This document shows positions 1 to 5,746 of a stretch of 5,746 bases of DNA, in pieces (position 1 is the stretch's first letter; every line of letters begins with the position of its first letter). Origin of the DNA: Candidatus Sumerlaeota bacterium (lineage in GTDB: Bacteria; Sumerlaeota; Sumerlaeia; MWCT01; JAGHBZ01); assembly GCA_021160705.1 (NCBI GenBank), contig JAGHBZ010000027.1:1-5746 (forward strand), in the 5' to 3' direction. Position numbers and translations under genes: made by a program. The notes beneath the pieces were generated by a model. It ran no database searches. It was not told where the DNA came from and worked only from the letters and a program-made list of their open reading frames with translations.

Positions 1-40
1 AACTTATAACCAAAATAAATCTCTTTAATAAACGCCTCAT
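1..40 (-). CDS. Possible start of a third, probably exported, protein (runs off left edge)
   Basis: Thirty-nine nucleotides after the TGA of the tandem gene, the ATG at 38-40 opens a frame reading MRRLLKRFILVIS to the window edge. A basic then hydrophobic N-terminus of this kind is typical of a signal peptide or membrane anchor and would fit the exported neighbour. A competing ATG at 45-47 in another frame reads MSNEAFIKEIYFGYK and also stays open. Neither has a strong ribosome-binding site; only a weak GTGG lies upstream. With 13-15 codons visible the call is tentative and no function can be given. Confidence 0.35.
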   Translation of the reverse strand, partial: MRRLLKRFILVIS

Positions 41-79
41 TACTCATACCACATTAATGCAAAGTTATTAGATTGCTTA
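41..79 (-). other. Short intergenic stretch after the tandem gene
   Basis: This AT-rich spacer shows no stable GC hairpin followed by a T run, so no intrinsic terminator is visible. That is compatible with transcription continuing into a downstream gene. Confidence 0.4.
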
Positions 80-3000
80 TCAGGGGATATGGTAAATTTT
101 AACAAAGTCTATATACGCCTCTGCCTCAGCCCAAGCCCAGAGCAAATATAAAAAATTTCGGTCCCTTCTCTCATAAGTGCAAAACACTCTTCTTGCCACC
201 ACCTCCGGGTATTTCCCGCTTCGCTTTCTTGCAATGTAAACTCCAACAAGCACCGCATCTGGTTGCGGAAGTAATGCCAGACGATAAAGATATGTATCCT
301 TTAGGTTCCCATAAGCAAGCGGATACCAGGTGTTGTTAATGTAAATTCCTAAATCTCCGTTTTCGTCTTGCCCTACAGAAATTTCGCCCTCAATCTCACT
401 GCAATTGTTTAGCAGAATAGATATACGTGGCGACCCTTTTACAGTCTGCATTTCCCATTCAACTATAAAAGACCCCGCAATCTGTTGCTTAAGCATTAGC
501 CCTTTTATATTCTCATCTACTTTAGAGATGTGCAGTTTCCCATTCTTGATTTCCGCATTTTTTATAGAGCATTGCCATTTACTGGATAGCTCCTGAAAAT
601 CATCAACAAGTACCCTGGGCATTTGCAACCTGGATAAGTCTGGAGACTCCAGAATTTTTTGTAACTTTTTCAAGGGGTTACTTTTTTGTGGGTCTATATT
701 TACAAATCTTTTTACTTCATCCAGCGACGAACTAAGGCTTTCTCCTCTATTCTCATCAATTAGAAGAGTCTCGAATTCTCTCGCTTTACCAAGCAGTGCT
801 TTAATCCTCGCATTATTCGCCAAAACCGGCTGCCCATTTGGAATATAAATAATCCTATACCGCTTAAGCAACTCAGGATGGGTTAAGAGGTCTTCGTCAT
901 AAACAACATCATACTGCATACCAAGATATTGAAGTAACGGAGAAATTGTCTCATTAAAATATATATCCTCAGTGCCAACAAGCAATGCGAGCAAAGAAAA
1001 TGGTTTGTGTCTCGCGACAAGGTCTTTTCTTCTTATCTCGACCGCGGTTTTGACAAAATCATCATACCGTGAAGCGACCTGTTCAAATCCAGTCACCTTA
1101 TCCATTAAAGCAAAACCGCTTACATACGGTAGGCTTCCGTAAAGATAATCAGATGCAGACGTGGGTATACCCAGACCCGAGGAGACTTCAAGGAGACTAA
1201 TAGTTGGTTTATCCTGAATAGCATAATGCGTATAGACACGTTCAAGAAGCTGATGGATTCTTCTTTCAGGACTCTTGCCCAGTAAATAGTAATAGAGGAT
1301 GACAAAATCCAGTGGGTCATCAAACACAAATGGTGGAGTACCCCAGTTTTCATCAATGGAAAAATTCACATCCAGCGTCATTACTACTGGCAAAGATGAG
1401 AACTTCTTTATGTACTCAGAAATCATAGTGAAGAAATCTGAGACATAATAACGTCGATAAAGAATCCAGCTCCGCCAGTGTTGGTCATTGCGTGCATCTT
1501 TGCTTGAACGCGGTAAATACAATTCGTCCCAGGACTTTAAACCCAATACATCTGGGGTGAACTTAAGCTGCTCGGTTAGATACTTCTTATATTGTTGCAA
1601 GGCATATTTCCCAAAAGGCAGGGTCTGCTCCCTTGGAGGATGTGGTGGAATCACAAAATCTCTGTGGCGCTCACCGTCAGGTATATGACAGGCATCGTAA
1701 GAATCAAATGGTGAAATTGCCACCACTGGTTGATGAAAATATGGTCTTAGCGAACGCAGAAACTTGTTTAAGCGCTTAATATATTCAGACCTCACCGTTG
1801 GGTTTGCAAAATCTGGATATTTTACAGGCGTTCCGTCAGGAAGTTTCATACATAAATCCGCTCTGCCTACCACCCACCCAAAGAATTCACCCGGTGCATA
1901 ATCCACAATTACCGGGAGATTATTATCCAGACAGGTTTGCAGTAAATTTTGAAAATGTGTAGATTTTACGTATGGCACATCCACACTTAATATCAGCAGG
2001 TTAAAGCCATCTTTTTTAAAACGATTAACGTCTTCCGGACTGATTTCTGCCCCCACCCAATTAGCAATCGGGAAAAAAGGCTGACCATTCAGGAGAAAGC
2101 AAGGTTTACCATTTAAATAATAGCCTCTGGATAAAACAAAAGGCGGTCTAAGATTCGGTGGGGTTGAGACACTGTATTTCATCGGGGGTATCTTCTTTGT
2201 TCTGGATGCAGGCTCGCTTATAACAGAAGATTTTTTTTCTGCTATTAATTTAAAAACTCGCAAATAATGAAGTTCAGCTGTTACATTCTCAAACGCCCAA
2301 AATAACCAGAGATGGTCAACCTCCCGTCGTGGAATGAGATATATCATAGTTGAAAAAGGACTCCTCTTCTCGGGTGTCGTTGATAAGTTCTGATATATCT
2401 TCATTACCAACAGATTTTTCTTCTCACTGTAAGGAAGTACATAAATCTGGTATTTTGAGGTCTGTTGTATGTGTAATGGTTTGATAAATGGTTGCCATAC
2501 ACCTGCATAAATACCGATATAACCACCAACGTCCTCTCCAATAGATAATTCAGCATCTTCTAACTTTGGGTCACGTCCAGCCTGCTTGGGGAGATAGATC
2601 TGAGCATTTAGCAAGGTTATACGGGGCTGACCTGCTATGGCTCGCATTGAAAATTCCATCACATAAGGCGGGGTCAACACCTGCCGTGAACATAGACCTC
2701 GCACGTTTAATCCTTTCTTTTTAACTACCAATCTACCCTCCTCTACCGAAACCGCTTCTGCCGGAAGAAAGTTTAACCAATTTGTTAGTTTACTATCATT
2801 AAACTCCTCCTCAATAATAGGCTCGCTTATTTTCCATTGGTTGAGTTGTTCTGCAAGCTTACCAGCAAAACATACTTTCATTTGCCAATTGCTATCTTCT
2901 TCATAGATTATCCTTTTTCTAAGATTCTCACTTATGGAGAGGCAACAGTCAAAATTCCTGGGAACAAATATATACCGATATTTATCCACCATTTGCGAAT

Positions 3001-4363
3001 AAAAGCAGTGTGATTCATATAATATGTCAAATCCCATCCCCCAATTAGCTAAAAAGGGCGAGAACGGGTCTTCAAAATATGTGGCTTTTTCATCAACGAG
3101 TACTGCACATTCTGGCGTCGGAGGTTCTATGCAGTTAAATTTATCTTTGTTTTTTATCAACTCTAAGAACTCTTTTGCCCGTTTTTCCTGTAATCCTTCT
3201 GCACCCCACGCTGTAGTGGCAAGTCCTGACACATATGGTAAGGAGTACTCAATGTAATCTTTTACTGGTATCTTTCCTAATGCAGAGGAAAATTCCATCA
3301 ATGAAATAAGAGGAATTCCACGACTTGAATATGGTTGATAGACCGCCTCCAATAATCGTGTAATATGTGCGCGGGGGTCGGCTGAGCGACCGTAGTAATA
3401 GACAATTAGAAAGTCAACAATATCTTTCCATTCAAAAGGTGGTGTGGCAAAACTCTCATTGAGCGAGAAATTTATATCAAATGTTACTGTGACAGGAAGT
3501 CCACCACTTTCTTCTCGCACTACATCCAGAGTGGCTTTTACCCAATCTTTTACATATTGTCTGCGAAATAGTATCCAGTATTTCCATAACTCTTTTTTAG
3601 GACAATCCCTCGGTGTTACCGGGAGATTTAATTCATCAAAAGAACTAAACCCTACTTCCTCTGGCGATTTTATATTTTTCTTCAAAAATTGTATGAATGC
3701 CTCTTTTGCCCATTTGCCATAAGGAAGAAACGTCTGCTGTTGCTCGGTATGATATGGCACTTTAAAGGCTAAATGTGTCTCCCCATCAGGCAAATGGTAG
3801 CCGTCATAGGCACCGATGCTAATAGCAATTACTGGTGAATTTTTAAACTTGCGGAGGTAACGTGCACCTTTTCTATATCCCTTCAGGTGCTCTTCCCTTG
3901 TCTCAGGATTCCCATAATCTGGAAAATAACGAACAATCTCCCCGTTATACATCACCATATTGGCATCAGGATGTGTTTTTAGATAGTTCCCAAAAGCCCA
4001 TCCACCTATTTCCGCAATAACAGGAAGTCCTTCCCTCATACATAATTGCAAAGCCCTGTCCAGCTCGGGCTTTCCAGCATCCACATAATCCATATAGAGA
4101 TAAAGACAATTTATCCCTTTTTCTTTCAGCGAACGTAAGAGAGAATCATTTATATTATTATAGTGAGTCACATAAATCAGAGGAAAGAAGGGCTTCCCAT
4201 TCAAGAAGAACTGCGGTTTTTTTACTGTCTGTCCACGTCCAAAGGTAAGTTCCCAGACGTGTCCCTTTTTTGACTCAATTTCACTTGCCTCTCCACCGTA
4301 AAAATGATACATCAAAATCCAAATCAATGCTGTTATTAAACTACATCTCATCCTTGATAACAT
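80..4363 (-). CDS. Exported tandem-duplicated GH42/clan-GH-A-like glycoside hydrolase-fold protein, 1427 aa
   Basis: The start is ATG at 4363, chosen for the AGGAGG upstream and a good signal peptide; the stop is TGA at 80-82. Numbering is from that Met. Residues 1-26 are a signal peptide. Unit 1: barrel 50-393, Rossmann-like segment about 417-488, jelly-roll-like module about 521-708. Linker: 709-749. Unit 2: barrel 754-1094, Rossmann-like segment about 1120-1248, jelly-roll-like module 1254-1427. The barrels begin with F-x-LNG(K/Q)PFFP, common at the start of clan GH-A barrels. They follow the GH42 layout: LPVI strand, NP-x-x-R-x-x-x-(L/I) segment, PV(I/V)AIS strand, FGK/YGK helix, DEL-x-LP loop, then (L/F)RR or YRR helix. 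The nucleophile-like Glu is E357 in SLMEFSS and E1059 in SLLEVSS. The Asn-Glu acid/base pair of strand beta4 is absent from both; each has YD-x-x-H-x-PDGE (186-195, 889-898). So it may be an unusual glycosidase or a glycan-binding pseudoenzyme. A typical GH42 is about 650-700 aa with one barrel. Fold assignment is by motif reading and activity is unknown. Confidence 0.88.
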   Translation of the reverse strand: MLSRMRCSLITALIWILMYHFYGGEASEIESKKGHVWELTFGRGQTVKKPQFFLNGKPFFPLIYVTHYNNINDSLLRSLKEKGINCLYLYMDYVDAGKPELDRALQLCMREGLPVIAEIGGWAFGNYLKTHPDANMVMYNGEIVRYFPDYGNPETREEHLKGYRKGARYLRKFKNSPVIAISIGAYDGYHLPDGETHLAFKVPYHTEQQQTFLPYGKWAKEAFIQFLKKNIKSPEEVGFSSFDELNLPVTPRDCPKKELWKYWILFRRQYVKDWVKATLDVVREESGGLPVTVTFDINFSLNESFATPPFEWKDIVDFLIVYYYGRSADPRAHITRLLEAVYQPYSSRGIPLISLMEFSSALGKIPVKDYIEYSLPYVSGLATTAWGAEGLQEKRAKEFLELIKNKDKFNCIEPPTPECAVLVDEKATYFEDPFSPFLANWGMGFDILYESHCFYSQMVDKYRYIFVPRNFDCCLSISENLRKRIIYEEDSNWQMKVCFAGKLAEQLNQWKISEPIIEEEFNDSKLTNWLNFLPAEAVSVEEGRLVVKKKGLNVRGLCSRQVLTPPYVMEFSMRAIAGQPRITLLNAQIYLPKQAGRDPKLEDAELSIGEDVGGYIGIYAGVWQPFIKPLHIQQTSKYQIYVLPYSEKKNLLVMKIYQNLSTTPEKRSPFSTMIYLIPRREVDHLWLFWAFENVTAELHYLRVFKLIAEKKSSVISEPASRTKKIPPMKYSVSTPPNLRPPFVLSRGYYLNGKPCFLLNGQPFFPIANWVGAEISPEDVNRFKKDGFNLLILSVDVPYVKSTHFQNLLQTCLDNNLPVIVDYAPGEFFGWVVGRADLCMKLPDGTPVKYPDFANPTVRSEYIKRLNKFLRSLRPYFHQPVVAISPFDSYDACHIPDGERHRDFVIPPHPPREQTLPFGKYALQQYKKYLTEQLKFTPDVLGLKSWDELYLPRSSKDARNDQHWRSWILYRRYYVSDFFTMISEYIKKFSSLPVVMTLDVNFSIDENWGTPPFVFDDPLDFVILYYYLLGKSPERRIHQLLERVYTHYAIQDKPTISLLEVSSGLGIPTSASDYLYGSLPYVSGFALMDKVTGFEQVASRYDDFVKTAVEIRRKDLVARHKPFSLLALLVGTEDIYFNETISPLLQYLGMQYDVVYDEDLLTHPELLKRYRIIYIPNGQPVLANNARIKALLGKAREFETLLIDENRGESLSSSLDEVKRFVNIDPQKSNPLKKLQKILESPDLSRLQMPRVLVDDFQELSSKWQCSIKNAEIKNGKLHISKVDENIKGLMLKQQIAGSFIVEWEMQTVKGSPRISILLNNCSEIEGEISVGQDENGDLGIYINNTWYPLAYGNLKDTYLYRLALLPQPDAVLVGVYIARKRSGKYPEVVARRVFCTYERRDRNFLYLLWAWAEAEAYIDFVKIYHIP
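83..2104 (-). repeat. Unit 2 of the internal protein duplication
   Basis: This stretch encodes residues 754-1427. The barrel is about 1082-2104, the Rossmann-like segment about 620-1006 (FSLLALLVGTEDIYF, then YRIIYIPNGQPVLANNARIKALL, a closer match to the GH42 trimerisation-domain pattern than unit 1) and the C-terminal jelly-roll-like module 83-610. Matches to unit 1 include FLLNGQPFFP, YDACHIPDGE, LDVNFSIDE, DFVILYYY, SLPYVSG and EISVGQD-x-x-GDLGIY. The Rossmann-like part extends further here (ETLLIDENRGES and a following helical stretch). The same catalytic pattern as in unit 1 is kept: a Glu at the end of beta7 (codon 1187-1189), but no Asn-Glu at the end of beta4. Confidence 0.85.
2117..2239 (-). 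other. Proline-rich inter-unit linker containing an A8 tract
   Basis: Residues 709-749 join the two units (EKKSSVISEPASRTKKIPPM, then PPNLRPPFVLSRGYY). They are rich in Pro, Ser, Lys and Arg, as expected for a flexible tether. The start of the linker is coded by eight consecutive A on the coding strand (T at 2231-2238), across the Glu-Lys-Lys codons. Confidence 0.6.
2240..4216 (-). repeat. Unit 1 of the internal protein duplication
   Basis: This stretch encodes residues 50-708. The glycosidase-like barrel is about 3185-4216, the Rossmann-like segment about 2900-3115 (CAVLVDEKATYF, then YRYIFVPRNF, as in the GH42 trimerisation domain) and the jelly-roll-like module about 2240-2806. Collinear matches to unit 2 include FFLNGKPFFP, YDGYHLPDGE, FDINFSLNE, DFLIVYYY, SLPYVSG and, in the jelly-roll, ELSIGED-x-x-GYIGIY. 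By eye the barrels are roughly one third identical at a nearly constant offset of 702-704 residues. Between SLPYVSG and the jelly-roll module this unit is about 32 residues shorter than unit 2, so its Rossmann-like segment looks trimmed at the C-terminal side. The jelly-roll module instead has a short insertion (IYLPKQAGRDPKLED). The DNA has diverged enough that this is an old duplication or a fusion of paralogues. Confidence 0.85.
4286..4363 (-). other. Sec-type signal peptide of the tandem protein
   Basis: Residues 1-26 have a basic n-region (MLSRMR), a hydrophobic core (LITALIWILMYHFY) and a small-residue c-region (GGEA), with a plausible signal peptidase I cut after Ala26, before SEIE. 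No lipobox cysteine is seen at the cut, so a soluble periplasmic or secreted protein is expected. The exact cleavage site is inferred. Confidence 0.7.
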
Positions 4364-4378
4364 ACACTTTCGGCTTCG

Positions 4379-4384
4379 CCTCCT
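4379..4384 (-). promoter_or_regulatory. Ribosome-binding site (AGGAGG) of the large tandem glycosidase-like gene
   Basis: On the minus strand the upstream stop is followed by TAATAAAAGGAGG, a perfect anti-16S match, then 15 nt to the ATG at 4361-4363. Fifteen nucleotides is longer than the usual 5-9. The spacer begins with GGCGAAGCC, which can fold as a three-base-pair hairpin with a GAA loop. That fold would shorten the effective distance, though its stem uses the last two G of the site. This site decides the start: it favours the ATG at 4363 over the in-frame TTG at 4399, which overlaps the upstream gene by 11 nt, has no such site in front of it and would place AGGAGG inside the coding region. 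The ATG at 4351 is less likely, as it lies 27 nt from the site. Confidence 0.75.
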
Positions 4385-4388
4385 TTTA

Positions 4389-5746
4389 TTATTTATCAAA
4401 TAATAGCCAATCCTTTACAGTAGAATAATAAATAAAGGAATCATCCAGCTCCTTTAACGAAGGGACCCATTCATAACCCGTGACGCCTCTTGGAGAAATA
4501 AGCAGATAGTAAATCAATGTATGCGACTCACCGTTACTTACAGATTTGGGAATAGCGAAAAATTGTGGATTATAATAGTGTAGTTCAATGGTATCTGTTA
4601 TGTCACCTGTGCCAGCTGTATCCCAGCACCGACAATAACTCTGTCCAGTATCATCCCAGCCTTTGGGAACTAATGCAACCGAGACATTATATGTGGAGCC
4701 CCCATATCCACAAATATAATCACCTTTGCTGGCATCAAGAATCTCGCCATCAAAATGATGTGTTCCCGGCGAACCACTAATGTCAACATCATTGGTGCTT
4801 ACTATTGTAGTGGTCGTGGAGTCAGCCCGATGAACAACTATCGCATTGGTGTAATCATTCATATGCCAACCAAACTCCACATATATATTATTGATGTCTG
4901 AAGCAGAGAGATTAAAATCAACCTGTGCCTCTGTCCTCACAATCATAAGTCCATCATCCCGGATGAGAATTTTCTGTGAAACAATTTTACTATCAAAATT
5001 ATGGCTCGCTCCGCCTGTAAAGTTCCACGTTCCCTGCCATTCCACAATTCTGGCATTATTTGTTAAAATATTCTTACCTACGAAAGCAGACCCATCAGAC
5101 CAATTAGAACCACCAAACCAGACAACCGGGTGGTCATAAAATCCACCGCCACCATCAACAAGATTATCCTCGGGTGGATTACTCCAGCCCCGAATATCTG
5201 TCCATCTTCCGTATGCTCCAATTAATGGAATATAACCAACAAATTTATGATTATTCAGACCCTCTATCTTGAGATTGGTTCCGCCATCCAGCTCCAGAAT
5301 AGTTAAGGTCTTATCTTCAGCAATTGTTCCGATAACAACAATATCATCTAAGTAAATGACTACCTTACCCGACTCAGCCACACTTTCCCAGCCGTCACCT
5401 GCATGATAATAGAATCGTAGATGCGAAACATTGCTTAAGTCCAATTCACCCGGAATATCCCATTCATTATATACCCACGTATCATTGGGAACACCTCCTG
5501 GGCCAGCATTCCAGTTCCCGAGCTCTCTAACTGTCGGATACGGATGACAAAGTACTGGCTGGATTGTCCATCCGGTCTTGGGTGCACTCAGGTCAAAATA
5601 CATCCAGACCCCTAATTTTGTCGCACCAGACCAATCGCTTGTTCCGCTGGGTATCGCCATTTCAATGGTTGGATAATTATTTGCTGGCACCGAGGGTAAG
5701 GTATATTCCCACCGAAGCGAGGCTGTGCCACCGTGAAAAATCGCTG
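4389..5746 (-). CDS. Carbohydrate-binding-module-like protein with unassigned beta-rich C-terminal domain (5' end outside window)
   Basis: The reading frame is open to the right edge, so the true start and any signal peptide lie outside. The GTG at 5688-5690 is in frame, but codons upstream of it clearly belong to the same fold (AIFHGGTASLRWEYTLPS), so it is not the start. Fragment residues 1 to about 140 look like a beta-sandwich carbohydrate-binding module: a G-x-x-SLRWEY strand, then LGVWMYFD, then a W-x-Y-x-x-WDIPGELDLS segment, closing with VVIYLDDIVVIG, the usual 'LDDI' last strand of such modules. Residues about 144-423 are rich in beta strands, Gly, Asp, Trp and Tyr (GGGGFYDHPVVWFGG, IYVEFGWHMNDY, ELHYYNPQFFAIPKS). 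This suggests another beta-sandwich or mutarotase-like fold, but I do not recognise the family. No C-terminal anchor or sorting signal is visible. The gene ends in tandem in-frame TAA codons, 25 nt before the next gene, so the two are probably co-transcribed. Binding or processing of an exported glycan is inferred from fold only. The gene call is secure and the function is weak. Confidence 0.85.
   Translation of the reverse strand, partial: AIFHGGTASLRWEYTLPSVPANNYPTIEMAIPSGTSDWSGATKLGVWMYFDLSAPKTGWTIQPVLCHPYPTVRELGNWNAGPGGVPNDTWVYNEWDIPGELDLSNVSHLRFYYHAGDGWESVAESGKVVIYLDDIVVIGTIAEDKTLTILELDGGTNLKIEGLNNHKFVGYIPLIGAYGRWTDIRGWSNPPEDNLVDGGGGFYDHPVVWFGGSNWSDGSAFVGKNILTNNARIVEWQGTWNFTGGASHNFDSKIVSQKILIRDDGLMIVRTEAQVDFNLSASDINNIYVEFGWHMNDYTNAIVVHRADSTTTTIVSTNDVDISGSPGTHHFDGEILDASKGDYICGYGGSTYNVSVALVPKGWDDTGQSYCRCWDTAGTGDITDTIELHYYNPQFFAIPKSVSNGESHTLIYYLLISPRGVTGYEWVPSLKELDDSFIYYSTVKDWLLFDK

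Noticed and set aside
405..596. Plus-strand open frame of 63 codons, and similar ones at 1488-1688, 3024-3257, 3444-3722, 4565-4780 and 4891-5139
   Set aside because: All lie antisense inside the two large minus-strand genes, have low-complexity or Cys/Ser-rich translations without domain features, and are best read as shadows of the coding frames.
1120..1356. Minus-strand open frame of 78 codons inside the second barrel
   Set aside because: It is an out-of-frame shadow of the barrel-coding sequence, which continues intact through the region.
2050..2120. Apparent micro-repeat LNGKPCFL / LNGQPFFP at the start of unit 2
   Set aside because: Paired short strands of this kind are common at the N-terminus of glycosidase barrels, and the codons differ. 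It is not evidence of a recent tandem duplication.
3440..3480. Asn-Glu in NFSLNE (Glu303) as the missing acid/base pair of unit 1
   Set aside because: It follows the beta6 strand (TVTFDINFS), not beta4. The second copy reads Asp-Glu (NFSIDE), so it does not behave as the conserved catalytic Asn-Glu, although the Glu itself is kept and may line the cleft.
4364..4399. In-frame TTG at 4399 as the start of the tandem protein (1439 aa, adding MINNKRRRSRKC)
   Set aside because: It overlaps the upstream gene by 11 nt, has no ribosome-binding site in front of it and would translate through the AGGAGG itself. The ATG at 4363 gives a normal signal peptide.
5688..5690. GTG as the real start of the right-hand gene
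   Set aside because: The in-frame sequence upstream of it encodes an expected strand of the carbohydrate-binding-like module and no stop precedes it within the window.
1..5746. CRISPR array, tRNA/rRNA, insertion sequence, riboswitch or phage-type module
   Set aside because: Coding sequence fills almost the whole window, and no regularly spaced repeats, terminal inverted repeats, transposase motifs or RNA-gene signatures were seen.

Overview
The window carries two long minus-strand genes in tandem, with the start of a possible third at the left edge. All appear to be co-transcribed from right to left. The two main products look like export-type, carbohydrate-related proteins. The DNA is moderately AT-rich, and the internal gene has a perfect AGGAGG ribosome-binding site and a Sec-type signal peptide. 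This suggests a bacterium that exports large polysaccharide-active or polysaccharide-binding proteins, perhaps an uncultivated lineage. No marker gene is present, so I cannot name a phylum.

Right part (4389-5746): the C-terminal 451 residues of a protein whose start lies beyond the right edge. It has a beta-sandwich, carbohydrate-binding-module-like domain followed by a larger beta-rich domain that I do not recognise. It ends with two consecutive TAA codons.

Centre and left (80-4363): a very large protein of 1427 residues starting 25 nt after the previous stop. After a signal peptide it consists of two diverged copies of one ~660-680-residue unit. Each unit has a GH42/clan-GH-A-like (beta/alpha)8 barrel, a Rossmann-like segment resembling the GH42 trimerisation domain, and a C-terminal jelly-roll-like module. 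Both barrels keep a glutamate at the position expected for the nucleophile (end of strand beta7). Both lack the usual Asn-Glu acid/base pair at the end of strand beta4 and carry instead a shared Y-D-x-x-H-x-P-D-G-E motif. This double, catalytically altered architecture is the most notable thing in the window. A run of eight A residues sits exactly in the linker between the two units.

Left edge (1-79): a short intergenic stretch. At 40 an ATG opens a frame encoding a basic then hydrophobic N-terminus, possibly another exported protein of the same operon. No RNA gene, mobile element, CRISPR array or convincing promoter or terminator was found. The likely shared theme is recognition or processing of an extracellular or periplasmic glycan, inferred from fold resemblance only.
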